64,000 nucleotides of DNA from positions 106,095 to 170,094 of the forward strand of contig PMOL01000016.1 in the NCBI GenBank assembly GCA_003162415.1, in the 5' to 3' direction. Shown here one piece after another: positions 1 to 8,738 of this stretch. The notes under the pieces are model-generated. The model searched no databases and was not told where the DNA came from. It worked only from the letters and a program-made list of their open reading frames with translations. Positions within the stretch are counted from its first letter, which is position 1. Each line of letters opens with the position of its first letter. The stretch comes from Candidatus Dormiibacterota bacterium (GTDB lineage Bacteria; Chloroflexota; Dormibacteria; Aeolococcales; Aeolococcaceae). The position numbers and the translations under genes were made by a program.

Positions 1-538
1 GGTGATCGCCGGGGCCCACCGGGGCGGTCGGCAGGACCGTGGTGACCGCGATCGCGGCACGCAGCGCCGCTCGCTCGCCGGCGAGCTTGGAGGCGTGGTA
101 CGACCACCCTCGGTGATCGGCGCTCGCCCAGGCGCCCTCGGTCGCCGGGTGCGAAGCCGCCGCCGGCGGCAACGCCGCCGAGCTCGATGTCGCCACGCAG
201 CGCTCGACTCCCGCGATGCGCGCCGCCTCGAGGATCCCCGAGGTGCCGCGGACATTCACCGCTGCGATCGCCGCCCGATCGCGAGGCGCGAACGAGTACA
301 GCGCCGCCGTGTGGATGAGGTACCGGCACTCTCGAAGCACCGGGATCAATGCGCCGGATGCGCGTATGTCTCCGGTCACGCTCTCGACACCGGGCGGCGC
401 GTCCCAGCGCCCACGGACGAGGGCACGGACTCGATACCCACGAGCGAGCAGGGCCGCGAGCACGTGCGACCCCACGAACCCCGACGCGCCGGTGAGAAAG
501 ACGTCCCCCTCGCCGGGCGCTGCCTGCGCCGCGTTCAC
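1..538 (-). CDS. hpnA: HpnA-like NAD-dependent sugar epimerase, 3' end cut by window
   Basis: Reading the minus strand from a GTG at 538 gives an open frame to the window edge (about 179 codons). It begins with a Rossmann dinucleotide loop (FLTGASGFVGSHV), has the SDR serine cluster (ATSSSAAL) and the YHASK catalytic Tyr-Lys pair. It starts one base after the hpnH stop, so it is translationally coupled to it. In hopanoid operons the HpnA epimerase-like protein accompanies HpnH and is linked to bacteriohopanepolyol side-chain formation; its exact substrate is not settled. The C-terminal part lies outside the window. SDR family is certain; the HpnA name rests on the operon. Confidence 0.85.
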   Translation of the reverse strand, partial: MNAAQAAPGEGDVFLTGASGFVGSHVLAALLARGYRVRALVRGRWDAPPGVESVTGDIRASGALIPVLRECRYLIHTAALYSFAPRDRAAIAAVNVRGTSGILEAARIAGVERCVATSSSAALPPAAASHPATEGAWASADHRGWSYHASKLAGERAALRAAIAVTTVLPTAPVGPGDH

Positions 539-539
539 C

Positions 540-1577
540 TCAGTTCAAATGCGCCTTGTTGCCGCGAGGACGGAAACTGTCGCGCGCCGCGCGAATCGAT
601 TCACGCAGCGAGGCGGACGTCGCCACGACCGCGGTCGGCTCGTACCCGCAGTGCGCCATGCAGTTGGCGCAGCGCTCGTCGCGGCCGCGACCGTACTTCT
701 CCCATGCGGTGGTCTCGACGAGCTCGCGATACGACGTCGCATAGCCGTCGGACATGAGGTAGCAGGGGCGCTGCCAGCCGAGCACCGAGTAGCTCGGGAT
801 TCCCCATGCGGTGCAGCTGAAGTCCACCTTGCCCTCGAGGAAGTCGAGGAAGAGCGGCGAATGGTTGAGCCGCCACTTCTTCCGCCGACCATCGGCGAAG
901 GCGTCGCGGAAGATCGCATGGGTGCGCTCGACGTTGAGCCAGTGGTCCTGGTCGGGCGCCTTCTCGTAGGCGTAGCCCGGCGAGATCTGCATGCTGTCCA
1001 CCTGCACCTCGTCGTTGAGGAAGTCGAGCACGCCACGAATCGATCGCGCGTCGTCCTGATCGAAAAAAGTCGTGTTGGTGGTCACGCGGAAACCGCGCGC
1101 CTTGGCGGCTGCGATCGCGGCGATGGCCTTGTCGAAGACACCGGTGCGGCAGACCGACTCGTCGTGGCGCTCACGCAGACCGTCGATGTGGATCGAGAAC
1201 GAGAAGTACGGCGAGGGCGTGAACAGGTGCAGCTTCTTCTCGAGCAGCAGCGCATTGGTGCAGAGGTAGACGTAGCGCTTGCGCGCGACCAGCGCTGCCA
1301 CGATCTGATCGATCTCCTTGTGCACCAACGGCTCTCCGCCCGCGATCGACACCATGGGCGCCTCGCATTCCTCGACCGCGTCGATGCACTGCTGCACGGT
1401 GAGACGGCGCTGCAGGATGGCATCCTCGTGCTGGATCTTGCCGCACCCGGCACACGCGAGGTTGCACTGATACAGCGGTTCGAGCTGCAGCACCAGCGCG
1501 AATTTCTCATTGCGGCGCAGCCGTTGCCGCGCCACGTAACTCCCAACTCGCATCGCCTGTCGCAGTGGCACCGCCAT
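540..1577 (-). CDS. hpnH: HpnH, radical SAM adenosyl-hopane synthase
   Basis: A 345-aa radical SAM enzyme. The cluster motif is C38-x3-C42-x2-C45 (CNLACAGC), followed by the SIAGGEPL motif typical of the family. HpnH joins a 5'-deoxyadenosyl radical to diploptene to make adenosylhopane, the first committed step of C35 hopanoid side chains. The ATG at 1577 is chosen because the conserved N-terminus (MAVPLRQ) starts there behind an AGGAGAC ribosome site; the open frame continues upstream but that part has no homology and lies inside shc. It is 23 bp downstream of shc and abuts hpnA. Confidence 0.93.
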   Translation of the reverse strand: MAVPLRQAMRVGSYVARQRLRRNEKFALVLQLEPLYQCNLACAGCGKIQHEDAILQRRLTVQQCIDAVEECEAPMVSIAGGEPLVHKEIDQIVAALVARKRYVYLCTNALLLEKKLHLFTPSPYFSFSIHIDGLRERHDESVCRTGVFDKAIAAIAAAKARGFRVTTNTTFFDQDDARSIRGVLDFLNDEVQVDSMQISPGYAYEKAPDQDHWLNVERTHAIFRDAFADGRRKKWRLNHSPLFLDFLEGKVDFSCTAWGIPSYSVLGWQRPCYLMSDGYATSYRELVETTAWEKYGRGRDERCANCMAHCGYEPTAVVATSASLRESIRAARDSFRPRGNKAHLN

Positions 1578-1600
1578 GGCTGTCTCCTTGTTCTCGTGGC

Positions 1601-3475
1601 TTATCGGTGGGTGACGAGGTCTCGCTCGGTGACACGCTGCCCGGCTTCCGGAGACTCGCCGCCGGCGAGCGCCAGGGTCGGAAAAACGTGCCGGTACAGG
1701 TGGTAATTGATGTAGAAGTCCCCGGGAAACCCGGTACCGGTGTGCTCGGGTTCGTCCCAGGTGCCGTCGCGCTGACGTTCGATGAGAAACGCGCGGCCGC
1801 GTCCACATGCGGGATCGTCACCGAGCCCCGCGAGCTGGAGGGTGAGCATCGCCCACGCGGTCTGCGATGGAGTGCTGGTGCCCACACCGGCGAACGACTC
1901 GTCGACATACGAGTGACAGGACTCACCCCAGCCGCCGTCGGGGTTCTGCACCCGCCGGACCCAGGCCGCCGCCTTGCGCACCATGTCGTCGCCGGCGCGC
2001 AGCGCGACGAGTGCACTGACCACGCACCAGGTGCCGTAGATGTGGTTCACGCCCCAGCGGCCGTACCACGATCCCCATGGGCGCTGCTCCGCGCGCAGGT
2101 AGGCCAGCGCCTTCGGGATGTCGGAGTCGTCGAGACCACAGCCGACTCCCGCGAGCATCTCGAGCACATGCGCGGTCACATCCTCGGAGGGTGGGTCGAG
2201 CATCGCGCCGAAGTCGGCGAAGGGAAGCCTGTACACGAGTGCGCGCGTGTTGTCCTTGTCGAATGACGCCCATGCACCGTTGCGAGAACGCATCGCCCTG
2301 CACCAGCGGACCGCGCTTGCGACCGACCGCGAGACGCGTTCGAGCTCGGCCGACTCGAGCAGGGCGAGGACGACGACAGCGGTGTCGTCGACGTCCGGAT
2401 AGATGTCGTTGTCGAATTCGAATGCCCAGCCGCCGCATTCGCGCAGCGGCACCTTGACCTGCCAGTCGCCGCCACCCGAGATCTGCTCGGCGAGCAGCCA
2501 GTCGACTGCGCGCCGAAGCGCGGGATGATCACGCGGCACTCCCGCCTTGCGCAGCGCCAGCATCGCCCACGCTGTGTCCCACACCGGCGACATGCACGCG
2601 AGGAGACGGAATCCGTCGTCGTCGTCGATGCTGAACCTGCGGAATCCCTCGAGCCCGCGCCGCATCACCGGATGCTGCAGCGACATGCCTTCGAGGTTCA
2701 GCGCGATCAACGAATAGACCCACGGTGGCTGGATCCCGCCCCAACCGCCGTCGGCCTCCTGCCGGTCGGTGATCCACGTGACCAGCTTCCTGCGCGACGA
2801 GGCGCGTCCCGGCTGGCGCGGGAGCCGGTCGTAGATCTTGAGCAGGTGATCGAGCCACAGAAAGACGCCCGAACCCGCGACGCGATGCGCCCGGCGCGCG
2901 CTTCCGGGAGCGATCACCTCGCTGACGTCGACCCCGAGGTCGCGCACCGGACGGCGGGAGATGACGATGAGCAGGGGCGCGATGGTGCCTCGCGCCCAGC
3001 ACGCGAAGTCGTAGAGATTGAGCGGCGCCCACCGCGGGAGGCGCACCAGCTCGGGTGGCATGCTCGGCACGCCGTCCCACGGGTAGACGCCGAACAGCGC
3101 AAGCCAGATCTTGGTGAACACACGCGCTTCGACGAGACCGCCCTGGTCGAGAATCATGCGCAGCGCGCGGCGGAGCTCCGGCCGCGTGGCGTCGACGCCG
3201 AGGACGCGCAGCGCCACGTACGCCTCGATGGTGGTGCTGAGGTCGCCTGGGCCGTCGTGGTACAGCGCCCACGTTCCGTCCTCGCGTTGGGTGCCGAGGA
3301 TGTGCCGGATCGCGCTGCCGCGAATGTCGTCCTGCGAGGCGCCGAGAAAACGCAGCAACAGCACGTGCTCTGCGGTCATGGTCACGTTGGTCTCGAGCTC
3401 GCCGCTCCACCATCCCTCCGCGTCCTGATGGTCGAACAACCAGTCGACGGCGGAGCTCAGGGCCTCAGACGGCAT
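1601..3475 (-). CDS. shc: Squalene-hopene cyclase
   Basis: A 624-aa class II terpene cyclase, the usual length for this family. It cyclises squalene to hopene/hopanol at the membrane. The protonating DxDD motif is DVDD at residues 361-364, preceded by WAFEFDND, and several QW-type repeats are visible (for example DGTWALYHDGPGDL near residue 66 and DGGWGGIQPP near 242). The C-terminus keeps GFPGDFYINYHLYRHVFP, typical of bacterial SHC. The start overlaps the end of hpnE by 11 bp, so the genes are coupled. Also called hpnF in hopanoid operons. Confidence 0.96.
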   Translation of the reverse strand: MPSEALSSAVDWLFDHQDAEGWWSGELETNVTMTAEHVLLLRFLGASQDDIRGSAIRHILGTQREDGTWALYHDGPGDLSTTIEAYVALRVLGVDATRPELRRALRMILDQGGLVEARVFTKIWLALFGVYPWDGVPSMPPELVRLPRWAPLNLYDFACWARGTIAPLLIVISRRPVRDLGVDVSEVIAPGSARRAHRVAGSGVFLWLDHLLKIYDRLPRQPGRASSRRKLVTWITDRQEADGGWGGIQPPWVYSLIALNLEGMSLQHPVMRRGLEGFRRFSIDDDDGFRLLACMSPVWDTAWAMLALRKAGVPRDHPALRRAVDWLLAEQISGGGDWQVKVPLRECGGWAFEFDNDIYPDVDDTAVVVLALLESAELERVSRSVASAVRWCRAMRSRNGAWASFDKDNTRALVYRLPFADFGAMLDPPSEDVTAHVLEMLAGVGCGLDDSDIPKALAYLRAEQRPWGSWYGRWGVNHIYGTWCVVSALVALRAGDDMVRKAAAWVRRVQNPDGGWGESCHSYVDESFAGVGTSTPSQTAWAMLTLQLAGLGDDPACGRGRAFLIERQRDGTWDEPEHTGTGFPGDFYINYHLYRHVFPTLALAGGESPEAGQRVTERDLVTHR

Positions 3476-4802
3476 GGGCCACCTCCATCAGCGCCCCGGC
3501 GCCACCGCCGCTCCGCGTGGATTGCCATCCAGCTGCGTTGCTGAAGAGCGTGAGTGCCGCGGTCCGTCCACTCCGGACCGCGGACTCGATGGTCGCGGGC
3601 CATCCGGTGTCGGTCCATGCACCCGCGATGACAAGGTTGGAGAGCGCCGTGGCCGGACCGGGGCGGCGCACACCCGGAGCGGGAATGAAGGTCGCATCCG
3701 GGTCGCGAGTGGCCGCACCGCGCAGCAAGCGCGCGCGCGCAGCCTCGGGCAGAACCGCCGCGAGCTCCTTGCGACCGAGCTCGACGAGCTCGCGCTCCGG
3801 CCGTTGGACGAGATCGTCGGCCGCGCTCATGCTGCAGCAGACGTATCCTGGCGACTTCTCGAACACCCACTGCACGGGCGAATCGAGCAGTGCCGCGAAG
3901 TCGCAGCCCAGGACAGGGCGGTCGTACCAGAGATGCACGTCGACGATCGGCATGGGCTCGAACGCCTCGAGGCCTTCGATGCCCACAGCCGGCGCGTCCT
4001 CGAGGATCGAGTTGAGACGCCTCGGTGGCACTGCGAGGACGCAGGCGTCGCACGCCGCGCCGGTCCCGCCACTCAGCTTCACGCCCGTGATGCGGTCGCC
4101 CTCGCGATGCACGCCGACCACCGCCTGGCGCATATGGACGCCGTCAAGCCGCGCTGCCGCAGCTTCCGCGAGCCTGGCAAGCGGAACCCGCAGGTACGCG
4201 ATGCGCGCCGCGTCGCGATCACCGAGAAACGCGGTCCGGATGACGAACAGGCCCATCTCCGCTGACACTCGGTCGAGCGGCGCATTGAGCGCCGGCACCA
4301 GGAACGGATCCCAGAATGCGCGCAGTGCGCGGGGACTCTGGTGATGACGGCGCAACCAGGAGCCCATGTCGCCCTTCGGGCTCCTGTCGCTGCGCGCCGC
4401 AACCAGTGCGCGTGCCACCTGGATGCGATCGAGCGTGCTGAGGTGCGGATAGCGTGCGAACCCGGCCATCAGGTGGAGCGGCGCAGGCAGCGACGATGCG
4501 CGGAGATGGGCGGGCGGACGCTTGCGAGAAAGAACTGTGGCCTCGAATCGCGGCTGTATATAGAGGGAGTCGCGCAGCCCGAGCTCGTCGATCAGGTCGA
4601 GGGTGGCGGTGCAGCAGGCGAGCACGACGTGCTGCCCGCAATCGACCTCATAGCCCTCAACCTCGAAGGACGTCGCCTTGCCGCCGAGCAGACGGGAACG
4701 CTCGTAGAGGTCGACGCGCCAGCCCCTCTTGGCGAGCGCGAGGCCGGCGCTCAAGCCGGCGAGCCCGGCCCCGACAACCGCAACACGCGGCTGCCGGCTC
4801 AT
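3465..4802 (-). CDS. hpnE: HpnE, hydroxysqualene dehydroxylase (FAD amine-oxidase fold)
   Basis: A 445-aa flavoprotein starting with a dinucleotide-binding loop (VAVVGAGLAGLSAG) and ELLYERS-type acidic end of the second strand (LYERSRLLGGKA). HpnE reduces hydroxysqualene to squalene, the last of three steps catalysed by HpnC, HpnD and HpnE in bacteria without squalene synthase. The ATG at 4802 overlaps the hpnD stop as ATGA, which fixes the start; in-frame codons upstream lie within hpnD. Its presence next to hpnC and hpnD makes the hydroxysqualene role much more likely than phytoene desaturation. Confidence 0.92.
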   Translation of the reverse strand: MSRQPRVAVVGAGLAGLSAGLALAKRGWRVDLYERSRLLGGKATSFEVEGYEVDCGQHVVLACCTATLDLIDELGLRDSLYIQPRFEATVLSRKRPPAHLRASSLPAPLHLMAGFARYPHLSTLDRIQVARALVAARSDRSPKGDMGSWLRRHHQSPRALRAFWDPFLVPALNAPLDRVSAEMGLFVIRTAFLGDRDAARIAYLRVPLARLAEAAAARLDGVHMRQAVVGVHREGDRITGVKLSGGTGAACDACVLAVPPRRLNSILEDAPAVGIEGLEAFEPMPIVDVHLWYDRPVLGCDFAALLDSPVQWVFEKSPGYVCCSMSAADDLVQRPERELVELGRKELAAVLPEAARARLLRGAATRDPDATFIPAPGVRRPGPATALSNLVIAGAWTDTGWPATIESAVRSGRTAALTLFSNAAGWQSTRSGGGAGALMEVAHAV

Positions 4803-5662
4803 ACCGCCGCCAGCCACGAGCGCGCCATGACACCGAGCTTCGCCGCCTTGGAGAGCCGCGCACGCCCACGCAGCGGCAGCTCCGGCGCGGCCTCGATCCG
4901 GTCGAGGATTCCCAGGTAGATCCCTGCCATGGTGCGCACGCACACCGCAGGCTGCTTCGGGATCGACTCGGTGACGCGGATACCGGTCGCATGCAACTGC
5001 CGTGCGCGTGCGATCTGCATCGCCATGAACGCGTGCCAGCCGGGTGCGACACGGCCATCGAGGATGTGGCTCTCGGTGATGCCGAACTCCTTCAGCTCAT
5101 CGAGCGGCAGGTAGATGCGGCCGCGGCTCGCATCCTCCTGCACGTCACGGAGGATGTTGATCAGCTGAAGCGCCACACCCAGCTCGTCGGCCCGCTCGAG
5201 TGCGATCGGATCTTGAAAACCGAAGATGCGGACGCACATCCGCCCCACCACCGACGCGACCAGGTTGGCATAGGCGCGCAGCTCCTCCCACGTCTCATAG
5301 CGCGTGGTGGTCAGGTCCATGGCGACACCATCGATCAGCATGTCCAGCTCGGCGAGCGGAATCGCATGGCGCCGCATCGCGATCGCGAGCAATCCCATGA
5401 CCGGATCGGTGCTGTCGCCGGGACGGGTGTCGCGGAGGCGGCGTCGGTGGTGCTCGAGGCGCTGGTCGCGCGAGGCGCGACCGTCGAGGTCCGCGTCGTC
5501 GTCAACCTGCCGCGCAAAGTCGTAGAGGGCATAGATCGAGGTGCGCTGGTGGCGTGGCAGCGCGATAAACCCCCAGTAGAAGTTGGCGGCCTCACGGCGT
5601 GCCATGTCCTCGCAATAACGCTCCAGCGCTCGAACGCCGCTCGCCGTTGCGGTGTCAAGCAC
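4799..5662 (-). CDS. hpnD: HpnD, presqualene diphosphate synthase
   Basis: A 287-aa squalene/phytoene synthase family protein. The first Asp-rich motif is in YALYDFARQVDDDAD and the second in NILRDVQEDASRGRIYLP, the better conserved of the two synthases here. HpnD condenses two farnesyl diphosphates to presqualene diphosphate. A GTG start at 5662 is chosen: it sits behind CAGGAGAG and leaves an N-terminus of normal length (LDTATASGV...), overlapping the hpnC stop by 8 bp. The frame stays open to 5947 without homology. Ends with an ATGA overlap to hpnE. Confidence 0.92.
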   Translation of the reverse strand: MLDTATASGVRALERYCEDMARREAANFYWGFIALPRHQRTSIYALYDFARQVDDDADLDGRASRDQRLEHHRRRLRDTRPGDSTDPVMGLLAIAMRRHAIPLAELDMLIDGVAMDLTTTRYETWEELRAYANLVASVVGRMCVRIFGFQDPIALERADELGVALQLINILRDVQEDASRGRIYLPLDELKEFGITESHILDGRVAPGWHAFMAMQIARARQLHATGIRVTESIPKQPAVCVRTMAGIYLGILDRIEAAPELPLRGRARLSKAAKLGVMARSWLAAV

Positions 5663-6533
5663 GGCGCTCTCCTGCCGGTCGCGCGGTGACTGCGGCGCCC
5701 CGGGTCTGACCACGGCGCACTCCCACCGAGAGCGCCGCGGTGATGATGCGAATGCGGGCCGCGCCCTCGACGGCAGGTCGCTGGGTTGCGGTGCGATAGC
5801 CGCTCGCGGCGATGGCGTCAAGGATGGCCTCCCCGCCGAGGCGATAGAGCGCAAGCTGCACGCGCAGCCGCCGTGGTGCGAGCGTCTCCAAAGCAATCCC
5901 TGATGACAGCAACGTCCGGGCTCGCTCGCACATCGCGCGGGTGGCACCGTCGATCCCGTGGTCTCGGATGTCGCTCTGCAGCAGGTACGTGCGGCCGAGT
6001 CGCTGGTCGACGGAGACGTCCTGGGCGAAGTTCGCGAGTTGCAGCCCGATGCAGACGTCGTCGCTCAGCGCCACCGCCGCCGGATCGCGGATTTCGAAGA
6101 GGCGGAGCACGATCCGGCCGACCGGAGCAGCGGAGTGCATGCAATAGGCGCGCAACGCCGCCCAGTCCTCGTAGGTATCGACGCGCTGGTCCTGCAGGTT
6201 GGCATCGATGAGATCGATGAAGGGTTGAGCGTCCAACTGGAATCGATGCACCGTGTCGGTCAATGCGACCAGAACCGGGTGGGTTCGCTCGTCGTGCTCG
6301 AAACTCTCACGCGTCTCGTCGCGCCAGCGACGGAGACGGCGCATCGCGACCGCGCGGTCACCGCTCTCGTCGCCGAGGTCATCGGTGAACCTGCAGAACG
6401 CGTAGACCCGGGTGAGGTCGCGACGCAGTCCGCGCGGTGACAGCCGAGAGGCGACTGTGAAGTTCTCGTAATGCCTCACCAGCCGGCGGCAGTACGCGTC
6501 GGCCGCCTCGATGGACACCATTGGTTGGACCAT
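5655..6533 (-). CDS. hpnC: HpnC, hydroxysqualene synthase
   Basis: A 292-aa member of the squalene/phytoene synthase family, paralogous to the next gene. Asp-rich motifs are FCRFTDDLGDESGD and LANFAQDVSVDQRLGRTYL. HpnC converts presqualene diphosphate to hydroxysqualene. The ATG at 6533 overlaps the idi stop (TGATG), which argues for that start; a second ATG at 6521 is possible, and an in-frame TTG at 6554 is less likely. The C-terminal 30 residues are Arg/Ala rich and probably poorly structured. Confidence 0.9.
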   Translation of the reverse strand: MVQPMVSIEAADAYCRRLVRHYENFTVASRLSPRGLRRDLTRVYAFCRFTDDLGDESGDRAVAMRRLRRWRDETRESFEHDERTHPVLVALTDTVHRFQLDAQPFIDLIDANLQDQRVDTYEDWAALRAYCMHSAAPVGRIVLRLFEIRDPAAVALSDDVCIGLQLANFAQDVSVDQRLGRTYLLQSDIRDHGIDGATRAMCERARTLLSSGIALETLAPRRLRVQLALYRLGGEAILDAIAASGYRTATQRPAVEGAARIRIITAALSVGVRRGQTRGAAVTARPAGERRA

Positions 6534-7618
6534 CAGAGTGCCCGTCCGTCGCAATGGATCAGGCGCGCATCACGATGCAGATCGCGGACTCGCGACGCGC
6601 CGACGCAGAACATGGCGAGACGCAACTCCTCGAGGATCCCGGCGACGGTCTCCTCGAGTGTGTCGTCGCCGGCAGCCGCGGCGCGCACCAGCGGCCCGGC
6701 GATTCCCACCGAGTCGGCGCCAAGCGTCAGTGCTTTGGCGACATCGATACCGTCGCGGACACCGCCGCTGGCAATCAGCACATCACCCGGCGCGGCGCTT
6801 CGCGCGCGGATGAGGGCCTCAGTTGTCGGAATCCCCCAGCCGGCGAATGACGCTGCCACGCGGGCGCGGACCGGGTCGGTCATGCGATGGCGCTCGACCT
6901 CGCTCCACGACGTCCCGCCGGCTCCGGCGACATCGACCGCGGCCACCCCGGCATCGAAGAGTCGCACCACCAGGTCGTCGGCGATGCCCCAGCCGACCTC
7001 CTTGACGATCACCGGTGCACCGAGGTTTTCGCACAGCGCCGCGATGCGCGCGAGCAGTCCGCTGAACGCGGTGTTTCCGGACACCTGAAGCGCCTCCTGC
7101 AGGGGGTTCAGGTGCAGCACCAGGGCATCGGCTCCCAGCGTGCGAAGAAGGTGACGGCATTCCTCGGTTCCGACGCCGAGGTTGAGCTGCACCGCACCGA
7201 GGTTGGCGAGCAGCGGCACGTCGGGTGCGAGCGGTCGGACGTCGAATGTGGGGAGAACCTCAGGTTGTTCGAGCAGGACCCGGCAGGAACCGAGACCCAT
7301 CGCGAGGCCGTGAGCCTGCGCGACACGCGCGAGCCGCTCGTTGATGATCCGCGCCTGTTCGGTGCCGCCGGTCATGCAGGAGATCAGCAATGGCGCATCG
7401 ACGTGCCGGCCGAGCAGGTGAGTGCGCAACTCCACGTCGTCGAGGTCGATCTCCGGGAGCGCGCGATGCACGAAACGCCAGTCGTCGAAACCGCTTTCGA
7501 TGCCCTTGGCGGCGACGTCCTCGTCGATGTTGATGCGCAGGTGCTCGTCCTTGCGCGAGGCCGTGCGCGATCCGGTCTTCGTGTCGGTGCTCGCGTTAAC
7601 GGTTTCGTTCAGCGACAT
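6533..7618 (-). CDS. fni: Type 2 isopentenyl-diphosphate delta-isomerase (FMN)
   Basis: A 361-aa TIM-barrel flavoenzyme interconverting IPP and DMAPP with FMN and NADPH. Family hallmarks visible are RKDEHLRI near the N-terminus, ISCMTGGT, the HLNPLQE loop, VIVKEVGWG and the phosphate-binding IASGGVRDG followed by ALTLGADSVGIAGP. It supplies the starter unit for the polyprenyl synthase upstream and so feeds the hopanoid genes downstream. The start overlaps the end of the polyprenyl synthase gene by 23 bp. The type 2 isomerase is typical of Gram-positive and Chloroflexota-like bacteria. Confidence 0.94.
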   Translation of the reverse strand: MSLNETVNASTDTKTGSRTASRKDEHLRINIDEDVAAKGIESGFDDWRFVHRALPEIDLDDVELRTHLLGRHVDAPLLISCMTGGTEQARIINERLARVAQAHGLAMGLGSCRVLLEQPEVLPTFDVRPLAPDVPLLANLGAVQLNLGVGTEECRHLLRTLGADALVLHLNPLQEALQVSGNTAFSGLLARIAALCENLGAPVIVKEVGWGIADDLVVRLFDAGVAAVDVAGAGGTSWSEVERHRMTDPVRARVAASFAGWGIPTTEALIRARSAAPGDVLIASGGVRDGIDVAKALTLGADSVGIAGPLVRAAAAGDDTLEETVAGILEELRLAMFCVGASRVRDLHRDARLIHCDGRAL

Positions 7619-8642
7619 GGATCGCCAGATCCGCGAAGTCGGTGAGCGCCTCGTCGGGGAGACCGGTGAGCGCGGCGATGGCGTCGCGCGCCAGCACCAT
7701 CGGAACCCCGGCGGTCAGCGCCGGACCGCCCAGGTCATCGAGGAGCGCACGCAGGCGGAACTCGCCACCGGGCTCACGTTCGCGGAAGAGCCGGCGCAGC
7801 TCGCGGCGCCGGGCGGGCGTCGCCACCTCGTACGCTGCGACCACGGGATACGTGAGCTTGCGCCGGCGCAGGTCGCCGCTCCGGCCCTTGCCGGTGACCT
7901 GGGGGTCTCCCCACGTCCCGAGCCAGTCGTCGCGAACCTGGAATGCGAGCCCGAGGAGCCTGCCTGCGTCGTCGAAGCGCTGGGCAACTGCGCGGGGTGC
8001 GCCGGCGAGCACGGCTCCCGACGCCATTGCGGCGCCGATCAGCGCGCCGGTCTTCATGGTGACCAGCCGGAGATAGGTCGCCTGCGCGGCGCCAGCTCGG
8101 CCCTCGAGCGAGAGGTCGAGGCACTGACCTTCGACCACCTGGACCACCGCCGCACTCAGGAGGTGAGCCGCGCGCATTCGGCGTCCAGGGCGCGGGCCCG
8201 GCGCCAGCAGCCCGCTCATCGCGTTGGCGAACATGCCGTCGCCGGCGTTGATGCCCTGTTCCGCTCCCCAGATGGTCCACACGGTCGGGCGGTGGCGGCG
8301 GAGCTGGTCGCCATCCTGGATGTCGTCGTGGATCAGCGTGAAGTTGTGGATCAGCTCCACGGCGACCGCCGCGGGAAGCGCCCAGCCCGGCTCACCTCCG
8401 AGCGACTCGCACGCCCAGAGCGCCAGTGCCGGGCGGATGCGCTTTCCGGCAGGGTCGTTCGCCGGGTGGCCATGCGCGTCCGTCCAGCCGAGGTGGTAGG
8501 CGGACATCTGCCGGAGCAGCCCCCGCGTGCGGGGAGCGGTCCTTCGAAGACCGTGGTCGAGCAACTCCGTATGCCGGTCGAGAAGCGCCGGCAGAGCCTC
8601 GATCGCCGCCGACGTATCGATGTCGAGTACGCGTTCCGCCAT
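7596..8642 (-). CDS. Trans-isoprenyl diphosphate synthase (FPP/GGPP type)
   Basis: A 348-aa all-alpha prenyltransferase that chains IPP units. The substrate clamp GKRIRPAL and first Asp-rich motif LIHDDIQDGD are present. The second motif reads FQVRDDWLGTWGD, so the usual DDxxD has Gly in the last position, with another Asp four residues on. First gene of the hopanoid operon, with AGGGGGAGG in front of the ATG. The context suggests farnesyl diphosphate for HpnD, but chain length cannot be read from the sequence alone. Confidence 0.9.
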   Translation of the reverse strand: MAERVLDIDTSAAIEALPALLDRHTELLDHGLRRTAPRTRGLLRQMSAYHLGWTDAHGHPANDPAGKRIRPALALWACESLGGEPGWALPAAVAVELIHNFTLIHDDIQDGDQLRRHRPTVWTIWGAEQGINAGDGMFANAMSGLLAPGPRPGRRMRAAHLLSAAVVQVVEGQCLDLSLEGRAGAAQATYLRLVTMKTGALIGAAMASGAVLAGAPRAVAQRFDDAGRLLGLAFQVRDDWLGTWGDPQVTGKGRSGDLRRRKLTYPVVAAYEVATPARRRELRRLFREREPGGEFRLRALLDDLGGPALTAGVPMVLARDAIAALTGLPDEALTDFADLAIHVAERNR

Positions 8643-8707
8643 GGGCCTCCCCCTGCAAGGAAGCTTTCTACGTCGTAACTATCGTCGAATGGTAACCAAC
8701 CTAGTTC

Positions 8708-8724
8708 CGCGGCGGCAAGCCGCG
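8708..8724. terminator. Hairpin between phoR and the hopanoid operon
   Basis: CGCGGC (8708-8713) pairs with GCCGCG (8719-8724) around a 5-nt loop just after the phoR stop. No T-run follows, so termination is only suggested. The rest of the 96-bp gap must hold the hopanoid promoter; I cannot place it reliably. Confidence 0.35.
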
Positions 8725-8738
8725 CAATCGCTCCTCGT

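Noticed and set aside
540..1808. 422-aa version of HpnH starting at 1808
   Set aside because: The first 77 residues are Arg-rich read-through of shc; the family N-terminus and ribosome site are at 1577.
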